Assembly: GCA_910589415.1 (NCBI GenBank)
Contig: OU342638.1
Span: 1-64,000 of the forward strand
DNA length: 64,000 nt
Direction: 5' to 3'
Origin: Malachius bipustulatus
Taxonomy: Eukaryota; Arthropoda; Insecta; Coleoptera; Melyridae
Shown here in pieces: positions 49,375 through 59,394 of the stretch. Numbering within the stretch: position 1 is the first letter of the stretch; every line of letters starts with the position of its first letter. The position numbers were made by a program, and so were the translations under genes. The notes below the pieces were generated by a model. It saw only the letters and a program-made list of their open reading frames with translations. It was not told the origin of the DNA and did not search any database.

Positions 49375-52149
49375 CTATAATTCTCGAGCAGCGATCACCA
49401 AGGTATCTGACATGCTATTCATGTTAAGATCGCAAATGGTCGAAATGCGGTTAAAAAGTGTCGACATTACGTACACGGGTGACTTTACAAGTACATTAGA
49501 CCGCGGTATCCTCAGTGAAAATGTTCTTGTAGTCCTTAAATTCTGACAAGGGACGTGGAAACTAAAAAGCGATAACATCAAAGGACAATCTATGTGATTA
49601 TGGAAGAGTTGATACAGGAACTTAATTGCAACAATCTTCCGTCGCTTTTGTAGAGTCGTGAAACCGAATCTCTCCAACAAAAAATCACAGTTCATATCTC
49701 TCTGTGGATAAACACCATACATTTTATAATTCAGAAATCTCAGAAATCTTCTCTGTACACGTTCCACTTCATTGACCTGACAGAAATAATAGGGGGACCA
49801 AACCAGACAACAGTATTCTAATTTAGATCTTATGTAAGAATAGTATAAGACCTTCAGACAGTGAGAGTTGTTGAAATCTCGGCAGTTTCTATGCAAGAAC
49901 CCAAGCATCCTCATAGATGACTTGGTGATGAGGGTCACATGGTCAGCGAACGTAAGGCCACTATCAAATGTTACACCGAGATCCTTCACAGTACTGCTAC
50001 GTGCTAATGTCTCGGACCTGAACTTATAGTCGTATGTTATGGGATTCTTTTTCTTAGTAAAAGTAACTACCCGACACTTACCCGTATTCATCTGCAGCCT
50101 ATTATCCTCACACCACCCTTCAATATTGTCAATATCGTTCTGTATCAAAAGACAATCATCATGACTATTGATTACCGAAAATAATTTCAAGTCATCCGCG
50201 AAAAGAAGCTTAGAAGAATCGATAACATCCGTAATATCATTTATGAAAATCAGAAAGAGCAACGGCCCCAGGTTCGAACCTTGAGGTACACCAGATGTAG
50301 GGGTAAAAGAACGCGAACTATAGCCGTTATACAAGACGCACTGTTGTCGACTCGATAGGTAAGATGCAAAAAATGATCTCAGACGTGAACTGAAACCAAA
50401 ATATTCAAGTTTTCCGAGCAGCAAATCATGATCAAGTCTATCGAAGGCCTTCGAGAAATCGGTATAGACCACATCAACCTGCCCCTGCGAATCTAAAGTC
50501 TCAGCAGCAAACTGCGTAAAATAAGATAAATTTGTCACCGTAGAACGTCCATTCATGAAACCATGCTGCAACGGTGAAATTGCCTGATGAATAGCAGGAT
50601 AAATACAAGAATACACCGACGCCTCAAAGACCTTAGCGAAGTTATTAAGGATGGAGATTGGCCTGTAATTGCTGATCAAAGCTGGATCACCATCCTTCAA
50701 TACCGGACACACCTTAGCTGTCTTCCAAATAGTTGGAAAGATTGATGTTTTGAGAGACAAGTTAAATATAAGGGTTAGAGGTTCAACGAGGACACCTTCG
50801 CAATCCCCAATCAAGAAGCTAGGTATCTGATCGGAACCCGCCGTAGTCTTACGTTTGAGCTTCCTTATAGCATTAATGACATCGTCCACAGATAGCTCAG
50901 GGACATCAACGAACAGCGAGTCGAACTGGGATCTGGCAGTATAAACATTTCGTTGGGAAGATGATGATGGTAAGTATACACTAGCGAAATATTTAGCGAA
51001 ATTTTCCACAATATCAGTGGGATTATCACACTTCAAACCTTCACTGTCAATCACAGAAGCCGGTATCCTAGATGTTCCCCTCTTACTCTGAATATACTGC
51101 CAAAATCTCTTGGGCTCATCCACCAAGCTACCCTGTAAATTATCAATGTAACTCCGATATGCATCTTTTATTTTGTGCTTAATTACGGCTCTCAGTTCTG
51201 TGAATTTTTGAAAATGAAATACTTTCCCCGTACGCTTAAAACAGCCATGATGCCTATGCTTGAGTTTGATGTAATTTATAATCTCTTTATTAAACCAAGG
51301 TGGATAAGTACGAGATCCCGGTCTAGTGCTATTATAGTGAGGTACAAACTGGTTGAAAATCGAGTATATTCTCTGGTAAAAATAGGAGCAGGCCTCATTC
51401 ACATCATCATAAAACCTCAGCTCAGACCAATCTTGAATGAGGAGAGCCTGATACAATCCTGGGAAATCAGCCCTTTTAAAATTATACTTCTTAGTACCTG
51501 GATTACATGAAAAAGAGCCTACCCTGGAAACGACAAAATCCAACTCAATGCAAAGGGAGGGATGGTGTGTGTCCTCGGGGACAAACGGTATGTTGTCACG
51601 AGATACGTCACAGTCAATGTTCCCCATAATTAAGTCCAACACGTGATCATTACTGTTTTTTACGTGATTAAATTGCCTATAGTCGTTATAATCTAGAAAA
51701 CGACTTAATGCCCGACCCTTAGGACCCCTGCTCAATCCGTAGTACCAGTCTGGAGCATTAAAATCTCCCAGTAGTAATACATGACTGACATTTGACAAAT
51801 AGTTACAAAGCATTTCAAAGAAAGTCTCATAGTCGGTGACGGTGACGTCCGGTGGAATATAGATACAAAATATATACAGATAAGCAGTATTTAATCTAAC
51901 TTTACACCCAACGCAATCAATAGAAGGAATCTCCTTTGATAGGAAACCAAGGTCCAAATAAGATGCAATATATGAGTTTTTCAGTGCCAGGAGGACACCG
52001 CCACCGCGGACCACATTGAGCCGGCTGAACTGGCGGTCCTTTCGATATACAAAAAAATTATCAGAGAAGTATTCAGAGCTTGATATATCCTCAGACAGCC
52101 AAGTTTCAGCCAGACCAACACAATCGTAGCTCGAAGCAGATGAACTTAC
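49375..52149 (-). CDS. Endonuclease-reverse transcriptase polyprotein, N-terminally truncated
   Basis: This is ORF2 of a LINE element: it would nick target DNA and copy its own RNA at the nick. The frame runs about 924 codons without a stop and ends in a TAG (complement of 49375-49377). Residues are numbered from a fortuitous satellite ATG at 52194. The endonuclease covers about 16-220, with AETWL (catalytic Glu30), YIPP (112-115), GDFNAPD (143-149), LDLI (186-189) and His210/His211. Reverse transcriptase covers about 430-720: NYRPISIL (509-516), QHGFMNGRST (543-552), YTDFSKAFD (577-585, catalytic Asp579), SGVPQGSNLGP (634-644) and FADD (665-668, catalytic Asp pair). A thumb-like segment with NRLQMNTGKC (698-707) and a C-terminal region with LEYCCLVWSP (792-801) follow. 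The N-terminal endonuclease motif containing the metal-binding Asn is missing, so nicking activity is unlikely. The RT core looks intact. No ORF1 or promoter is present, so autonomous activity is improbable. Confidence 0.92.
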   Translation of the reverse strand, partial: VSSSASSYDCVGLAETWLSEDISSSEYFSDNFFVYRKDRQFSRLNVVRGGGVLLALKNSYIASYLDLGFLSKEIPSIDCVGCKVRLNTAYLYIFCIYIPPDVTVTDYETFFEMLCNYLSNVSHVLLLGDFNAPDWYYGLSRGPKGRALSRFLDYNDYRQFNHVKNSNDHVLDLIMGNIDCDVSRDNIPFVPEDTHHPSLCIELDFVVSRVGSFSCNPGTKKYNFKRADFPGLYQALLIQDWSELRFYDDVNEACSYFYQRIYSIFNQFVPHYNSTRPGSRTYPPWFNKEIINYIKLKHRHHGCFKRTGKVFHFQKFTELRAVIKHKIKDAYRSYIDNLQGSLVDEPKRFWQYIQSKRGTSRIPASVIDSEGLKCDNPTDIVENFAKYFASVYLPSSSSQRNVYTARSQFDSLFVDVPELSVDDVINAIRKLKRKTTAGSDQIPSFLIGDCEGVLVEPLTLIFNLSLKTSIFPTIWKTAKVCPVLKDGDPALISNYRPISILNNFAKVFEASVYSCIYPAIHQAISPLQHGFMNGRSTVTNLSYFTQFAAETLDSQGQVDVVYTDFSKAFDRLDHDLLLGKLEYFGFSSRLRSFFASYLSSRQQCVLYNGYSSRSFTPTSGVPQGSNLGPLLFLIFINDITDVIDSSKLLFADDLKLFSVINSHDDCLLIQNDIDNIEGWCEDNRLQMNTGKCRVVTFTKKKNPITYDYKFRSETLARSSTVKDLGVTFDSGLTFADHVTLITKSSMRMLGFLHRNCRDFNNSHCLKVLYYSYIRSKLEYCCLVWSPYYFCQVNEVERVQRRFLRFLNYKMYGVYPQRDMNCDFLLERFGFTTLQKRRKIVAIKFLYQLFHNHIDCPLMLSLFSFHVPCQNLRTTRTFSLRIPRSNVLVKSPVYVMSTLFNRISTICDLNMNSMSDTLVIAAREL

Positions 52150-52151
52150 AT

Positions 52152-52157
52152 AAAAAT
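52152..52157. repeat. Target-site duplication, 5' side of element (AAAAAT)
   Basis: Element sequence ends in ...GAACTTACAT and is followed by AAAAAT and then GAACGCTAGCGGCC, the normal continuation of the monomer. It pairs with the copy at 49116-49121. Six bases is short for a LINE duplication but within the reported range. Confidence 0.85.
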
Positions 52158-52283
52158 GAACGCTAGCGGCCATTGGTGTGCCGCTAACGGTCATTGGTGG
52201 GCCGCTAACGCAGCAAAGTGAGTATCGCTAGCGCAGTTGGCGTGTGGATTCCAGGATTGCAAGAAAGTAATAAAAATGAACGG

Positions 52284-53443
52284 AGATCGCGACGCTAGCG
52301 GCCATTGGTGGGCCGCTAACGGTCATTGGTGGGCCGCTAACGCAGCCCAAGTGCGTGTCGCTAGCGCAGTTGGCATGTGGATTCCAGGATTGCAAGAAAG
52401 TAATAAAAATGAACGGAGATCGCGACGCTAGTGGCCATTGGTGGGCCGCTAACGGTCATTAGTGTGCCGCTAACGCAGCCCATGTGCGTGTCGCTAGCGC
52501 AGTTGACATGTGGATTCCAGGATTGCAAGAAAGTAATAAAAATGAACGGAGATCGCGACGCTAGTGGCCATTGGTGGGCCGCTAACGGTCATTGGTGTGC
52601 CGCTAACGCAGCCCAAGTGCGTGTCGCTAGCGCAGTTGGCATGTGGATTCCAGGATTGCAAGAAAGTAATAAAAATCAACGGAGATCGCGACGCTAGCGG
52701 CCATTGGTGGGCCGCTAACGGTCATTGGTGGGTCGCTAACGCAGCCCAAGTGCGTGTCGCTAGCGCAGTTGCCGTGTGGATTCAAGGATTGCATGAAAGT
52801 AATAAAAATGAACGCTACCAGCCATTTATGAGCCGCTAACGCAGAAAAGTGAGTGTCGCTAGCGTAGTTGTCGTGTGGATTCTTGGATTGCAAGACAGTA
52901 ATAAAAATGAACGGAAATCGCGACGCTAGCGGCCATTGGTGGGCTGCTAACGGTCATTGATGGGCCGCTAACGCAGCCCAAGTGCGTGTCGCTTGCGCAG
53001 TTGGCGTGTGGATTCCAGGATTGCATAAAAGTAATAAAAATGTACGCTAGCGGCCATTGGTGGGCCGCTAACTGTCATTGGTGGGCCGCTAACTGTCATT
53101 GGTGGGCCGCTAACGCAGCCCAAGTGCAAGTCGCTAGCGTAGTTGGCGTGAGGATTCCAGGATTGCATAAAAGTAATCAGAATGAATGGAGATCGCGACG
53201 CTAGCGGCCATTGGTGGGCCGCTAACGGTCATTGGTGGGCCGCTAACGCAGCCCAAGTGCGTGTCGCTAGTGCAGTTGGCGTGTGGATTCCAGGATTGCA
53301 TAAAAGTAATAAAAATGTACGCTAGCGGCAATTGGTGGGACGCTAACTGTCATTGGTGGGCCGCTAACGCAGCCCAAGTGTGTGTCGCTAGCGTAGTTAG
53401 CGTGTTGATTCCAGGATTGTATAAAAGTAATAAGAATGAATGA
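52284..53443. repeat. 1160-bp tandem duplication, copy 1
   Basis: Variants at 52431, 52564, 52627, 52968 and 53186 recur exactly 1160 bp later. The unit corresponds to about 45.77-46.93 kb (offset 6509). It begins where the right flank of the retroelement has lost a 254-bp dimer relative to sister copies. Confidence 0.87.
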
Positions 53444-54603
53444 AGATCGCGACGCTAGCGGCCATTGGTGGGCCGCTAACGGTCATTGGTGGGCCGCTAA
53501 CGCAGCCCAAGTGCGTGTCGCTAGCGCAGTTGGCATGTGGATTCCAGGATTGCAAGAAAGTAATAAAAATGAACGGAGATCGCGACGCTAGTGGCCATTG
53601 GTGGGCCGCTAACGGTCATTAGTGTGCCGCTAACGCAGCCCATGTGCGTGTCGCTAGCGCAGTTGACATGTGGATTCCAGGATTGCAAGAAAGTAATAAA
53701 AATGAACGGAGATCGCGACGCTAGTGGCCATTGGTGGGCCGCTAACGGTCATTGGTGTGCCGCTAACGCAGCCCAAGTGCGTGTCGCTAGCGCAGTTGGC
53801 ATGTGGATTCCAGGATTGCAAGAAAGTAATAAAAATCAACGGAGATCGCGACGCTAGCGGCCATTGGTGGGCCGCTAACGGTCATTGGTGGGTCGCTAAC
53901 GCAGCCCAAGTGCGTGTCGCTAGCGCAGTTGCCGTGTGGATTCAAGGATTGCATGAAAGTAATAAAAATGAACGCTACCAGCCATTTATGAGCCGCTAAC
54001 GCAGAAAAGTGAGTGTCGCTAGCGTAGTTGTCGTGTGGATTCTTGGATTGCAAGACAGTAATAAAAATGAACGGAAATCGCGACGCTAGCGGCCATTGGT
54101 GGGCTGCTAACGGTCATTGATGGGCCGCTAACGCAGCCCAAGTGCGTGTCGCTTGCGCAGTTGGCGTGTGGATTCCAGGATTGCATAAAAGTAATAAAAA
54201 TGTACGCTAGCGGCCATTGGTGGGCCGCTAACTGTCATTGGTGGGCCGCTAACTGTCATTGGTGGGCCGCTAACGCAGCCCAAGAGCAAGTCGCTAGCGT
54301 AGTTGGCGTGAGGATTCCAGGATTGCATAAAAGTAATCAGAATGAATGGAGATCGCGACGCTAGCGGCCATTGGTGGGCCGCTAACGGTCATTGGTGGGC
54401 CGCTAACGCAGCCCAAGTGCGTGTCGCTAGTGCAGTTGGCGTGTGGATTCCAGGATTGCATAAAAGTAATAAAAATGTACGCTAGCGGCAATTGGTGGGA
54501 CGCTAACTGTCATTGGTGGGCCGCTAACGCAGCCCAAGTGTGTGTCGCTAGCGTAGTTAGCGTGTTGATTCCAGGATTGTATAAAAGTAATAAGAATGAA
54601 TGA
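53444..54603. repeat. 1160-bp tandem duplication, copy 2
   Basis: Second copy, with few changes (for example CCAAGAGCAAGTCGC for CCAAGTGCAAGTCGC near 54286). After 54603 the sequence continues as in 46.93 kb onward, with GGCCGCTAGCGGCC. This shows that copy 1 is the extra unit or that an unequal exchange joined the two. Confidence 0.87.
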
Positions 54604-57600
54604 AGATCGCGACGCTAGCGGCCATTGGTGGGCCGCTAGCGGCCATTGGTGGGCCGCTAACGGTCATTGGTGGGCCGCTAACGAAAAATGAACGCCATTG
54701 GTGGGCCGTTAACGAAAAATGACCCACTTTGGCTGCCCTCTAACGAAAAATGAACGCTAGCGGCCATTGGTGTGCCGCTAACGGTCATTGGTGGGCCGCT
54801 AACGCAGCAAAGTGTGTATCGCTAGCGCAGTTGGCGTGTGGATTCCAGGATTGCAAGAAAGTAATAAAAATGAACGGAGATCGCGACGCTAGCGGCCATT
54901 GGTGGGCCGCTAACGGTCATTGGTGCTTCGCTAATGCAGCCCAGGTGCGTGTCGCTAGCGCAGTTGGCGTGTGGATTCCGAGATTGCATAAAAGTAATAA
55001 AAATGAACGCTAGCGGCCATTGGTGGGCCGCTAACGGTCATTGGTGGGCCGCTAACGCAGCAAAGTGAGTATCGCTAGCGCAGTTGGCGTGTGGATTCCA
55101 GGATTGCAACAAAGTAATAAAAATGAACGGAGATCGCGACGCTAGCGGCCATTGGTTGGACGCTAACGGTCATTGGTGGGCCGCTAACGAAAAATAAACG
55201 CCATTGGTGGGCCGCTAACGAAAAATGAACGCTAGCGGCCATTGGTGGGCCGTTAACGGCCATTGGTGGGCCGCTAACAATCATTGGGGGGCCGCTAACG
55301 CAGCAAAGTGAGTATCGCTAGCGCAGTTGGCGTGTGGATTCCAGGATTGCAAGAAAGTAATAAAAATGAACGGAGATCGCAACGCTAGCGGCCATTGGTG
55401 GGCCGCTAACTGTCATTGGTGGGCCGCTAACGCAGCCCAAGTGCGTGACGCTAGCGCAGTTGGCGTGTGGATTCCATTATTGCATAAAAGTAATATAAAT
55501 CAACGGAGATCGCGACGCTAGCGTCCATTGGTGGGCCGCTAAAGGTAATTGGTGGGCCGCTAACGCAGCAAAGTGAGTGTCGCTAGCGCAGTTGGCGTGT
55601 GGATTCCAGGATTGCATAAAAGTAATAAAAATGAACGGGAAGACGCGACGCTAGCGGCCATTGGTGGGCCGCTAACGGTCACTGGTGGTTCGCTAACGCA
55701 GCCCAGGTGCGTGTCGCTAGCGCAGTTGGCGTGTGGATTCCAGGATTGCATAAAAGTAATGAAAATGAACGCTAGCGGCCATTGGTGGGCCGCTAACGGT
55801 CATTGGTGGGCCGCTAACGCTGCCCAAGTGCGTGTCGCTAGCGCAGTTGGCGTGTGGATTACAGGATTGCATAAAAGTAATAAAAATGAACGGAGATCGC
55901 GACGCTAGCGGCCATTGGTGGGCCGCTAACGGTCATTGGTGGTTCGCTAACGCAGCCCAAGTGCGTGTCGCTAGCGCAGTTGGCGTGTGGATTCCAGGAT
56001 TGCATAAAAGTAATGAAAATGAACGCTAGCGGCCATTGGTGGGCCGCTAACGGTCATTGGTGGGCCGCTAACGCTGCCCAAGTGCGTGTCGCTAGCGCAG
56101 TTGGCGTGTGGATTACAGGATTGCATAAAAGTAATAAAAATGAACGGAGATCGCGACGCTAGCGGCCATTGGTGGGACGCTAACGGTCATTGGTGGGCCG
56201 CTAACGCAGCCCAAGTGCGCGTCGCTAGCGTAGTTGGCGTGTGGATTCCAGGATTGCATAAAAGTAATAAGAATGAACGGAGTTCGCGACGCTAGCGGCC
56301 AGTGGTGGGCCGCTAACGGTCATTGGTGGGCATCTAACGCAGCCCAAGTGCGTGTCGCTAGCGCAGTTGGCGTGTGGATTCCAGGATTGCATGAAAGTAA
56401 TAAAAATTAACGCTAGCTGCCATTGGTGGGCCGCCTTCGGTCATTGGTGGGCCGCTAACGCAGCCGAAGTGCGTGTCGCTAGCGCAGTTGGCGTGTGGAT
56501 TCCAGGATTGCATGAAAGGAATAAAAATGAACGCTAGCGGCCATTTGTGTGCCCTAGCGGCTATTTGTGGGCCGCTAACGGTCATTGGTGGGCCGCTAAC
56601 GCAGCCCAAGTGCGTGTCGCTAGCGCAGTTGGCGTGTGGATTCCAGGATTGCCTAAAAATAATAAAAATGTACGCTAGCGGCAATTGGTGGGACGCTAAC
56701 TGTCATTGGTGGGCCGCTAACGCAGCCCAAGTGTGTGTCGCTAGCGTAGTTAGCGTGTTGATTCCAGGATTGTATAAAAGTAATAAGAATGAATGGAGAT
56801 CGCGACGCTAGCGGCCATTGGTGGGCCGCTAACGGTCATTGGTGGGCCGCTAACGAAAAATGAACGCCATTGGTGGGCCGTTAACGAAAAATGACCCACT
56901 TTGGCTGCCCTCTAACGAAAAATGAACGCTAGCGGCCATTGGTGTGCCGCTAACGGTCATTGGTGGGCCGCTAACGCAGCAAAGTGAGTATCGCTAGCGC
57001 AGTTGGCGTGTGGATTCCAGGATTGCAAGAAAGTAATAAAAATGAACGGAGATCGCGACGCTAGCGGCCATTGGTGGGCCGCTAAGGGTCATTGGTGCTT
57101 CGCTAATGCAGCCCAGGTGCGTGTCGCTAGCGCAGTTGGCGTGTGGATTCCGAGATTGCATAAAAGTAATAAAAATGAACGCTAGCGGCCATTGGTGGGC
57201 CGCTAACGGTCATTGGTGTGCCACTAACGCAGCCCAAGTGCGTGTCGCTAGCGCAGTTGGCATGTGGATTCCAGGATTGCAAGAAAGTAATAAAAATGAA
57301 CGGAGATCGCGACGCTAGCGGCCATTGGTGGGCCGCTAAGGGTCATTGGTGCTTCGCTAATGCAGCCCAGGTGCGTGTCGCTAGCGCAGTTGGCGTGTGG
57401 ATTCCGAGATTGCATAAAAGTAATAAAAATGAACGCTAGCGGCCATTGGTGGGCCGCTAACGGTCATTGGTGTGCCACTAACGCAGCCCAAGTGCGTGTC
57501 GCTAGCGCAGTTGGCATGTGGATTCCAGGATTGCAAGAAAGTAATAAAAATGAACGGAGATCGCGACGCTAGCGGCCATTGGTGGGCCGCTAACGGTCAT

Positions 57601-59394
57601 TGGTGGGCCGCTAACGCAGCCCAAGTGCGTGTCGCTAGCGCAGTTGGCATGTGGATTCTAGGATTGCAAGAAAGTAATAAAAATGAACGGAGATCGCGAC
57701 GCTAGTGGCCATTGGTGGGCCGCTAACGGTCATTAGTGTGCCGCTAACGCAGCCCATGTGCGTGTCGCTTGCGCAGTTGGCATGTGGATTCCAGGATTGC
57801 AAGAAAGTAATAAAAATCAACGGAGATCGCGACGCTAGCGGCCATTGGTGGGCCGCTAACGGTCATTGGTGGGTTGCTAACGCAGCCCAAGTGCGTGTCG
57901 CTAGCGCAGTTGCCGTGTGGATTCAAGGATTGCATGAAAGTTATAAAAATGAACGCTACCAGCCATTTGTGAGCCGCTAGCGGCCATTTGTGAGCCGCTA
58001 GCGGCCATTTATGAGCCGCTAACGCAGAAAAGTGAGTGTCGCTAGCGTAGTTGGCGTGTGGATTCTTGGATTGCAAGAAAGTAATAAAAATGAACGGAGA
58101 TCGCGACGCTAGCGGCCATTGGTGGGCCGCTAACGGTCATTGATGGGCCGCTAACGCAGCCCAAGTGCGTGTCGCTTGCGCAGTTGGCGTGTGGATTCCA
58201 GGATTGCATAAAAGTAATAAAAATATACGCTAGCGGCCATTGGTGGGTCGCTAACTGTCATTGGTGGGCCGCTAACTGTCATTGGTGGGCCGCTAACGCA
58301 GCCCAAGTGCGTGTCGCTAGCGTAGTTGGCGTGTGGATTCCAGGATTGCATAAAAGTAATCAGAATGAATGGAGATCGCGACGCTAGCGGCCATTGGTGG
58401 GCCGCTAACGGTCATTGGATGGCCGCTAACGCAGCCCAAGTGCGTGTCGCTAGTGCACATGGCGTGTGGATTCCAGGATTTCATGAAAGTAATAAAAATT
58501 AACGCTAGCGGCCATTGATAAGCTGCTAACGAAAAATGAACGCAATTGGTGGGCCGCTAACGAAAAATTACGCACTTTGGCTGCACGCTAACGAAAAATG
58601 AACGCTAGCGGCCATTGGTGAGCCGCTAAAGGTCATTGGTGGGCCTCTAACGCAGCAAAGTGAGTGTCGCTAGCGCAGTTGGCGTGTGGATTCCAGGATT
58701 GCATAAAAGTAATAAAAATGAACGGAGATCGCGACGCTAGCGGCCATTGGTGGGCCGCTAACGGTCATTGATGGTTCGCTAACGCAGCCCAAGTGCGCGT
58801 CGCTAGCGTAGTTGTCGTGTGGATTCCAGGATTGCATAAAAGTAATAAGAATCAACGGAGTTCGCGACGCTAGCGGCCAGTGATGGGCCGCTAACGGTCA
58901 TTGGTGGGCCGCTAACGCAGCAAAGTGAGTATCGCTAGCGCAGTTGGCGTGTGGATTCCAGGATTGCAAGAAAGTAATAAAAATGAACGCTAGCGGCCAT
59001 TGATGGGTCGCTAACGGTCATTGGTGGGCCGCTAACGCAGCCCAAGTGCGCGTCGCTAGCGTAGTTGGCGTGTGGATTCCAGGATTGCATAAAAGTAATA
59101 AGAATGAACGGAGTTCGCGACGCTAGCGGCCAGTGTTGGGCCGCTAAAGGTCATTGGTGGGCCGCTAACGCAGCCCAAGTGCGTGTCGCTAGCGCAGTTG
59201 ACGTGTGGATTCCAGGATTGCATGAAAGTAATAAAAATTAACGCTAGTTGCCATTGGTGGGCCGCTAACGGTCATTGGTGGGCCGCTAACGCAGCCCAAG
59301 TGCGCGTCGCTAGCGTAGTTGTCGTGTGGATTCCAGGATTGCATAAAAGTAATAAGAATCAACGGAGTTCGCGACGCTAGCGGCCAGTGATGGG
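54604..59394. repeat. Mosaic block with 254-bp dimer duplications
   Basis: 54.6-56.9 kb matches 46.9-49.1 kb (offset 7669, rising to 7802 after an internal gain). A 254-bp dimer is duplicated at about 55711/55965, and another at 57106/57360 (also 57218/57472). 57.7-58.8 kb resembles 9.7-11.5 kb but has only one copy of the 353-bp unit. No gene is seen. Confidence 0.82.

Larger units (their letters stand above)
49122..52151 (-). mobile_element. 5'-truncated non-LTR (LINE) retrotransposon, Jockey/CR1-like
   Basis: A block of about 3.03 kb, clearly more AT-rich than its surroundings and with no satellite similarity, is inserted in the array on the minus strand. In sense orientation it holds a long endonuclease-reverse transcriptase reading frame, a 3' UTR of about 220 bp, an AATAAA signal and a short (ATT)n tail. 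It is flanked by the 6-bp direct repeat AAAAAT (49116-49121 and 52152-52157). No terminal repeats, integrase or protease are seen, so it is not an LTR element. The 5' end is cut inside the endonuclease domain and ORF1 is absent, the usual outcome of incomplete target-primed reverse transcription. RT motifs (SGVPQGS and FADD) fit the Jockey superfamily and look closer to CR1/L2-type than to classical jockey. The exact clade is unresolved. Confidence 0.93.

Noticed and set aside
49286..49546. 86-codon plus-strand frame beside the element tail
   Set aside because: It overlaps the 3' UTR and the end of ORF2 on the opposite strand and has no recognisable motif.
51175..51510. 111-codon plus-strand frame inside the element
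   Set aside because: It is antisense to the linker between the endonuclease and RT domains and has no independent evidence.
49122..52151. LTR retrotransposon, Penelope-like element or group II intron
   Set aside because: There are no terminal repeats, integrase, protease or GIY-YIG domain. The endonuclease is of the apurinic (GDFN) type and the RT is LINE-like with a simple-repeat tail.
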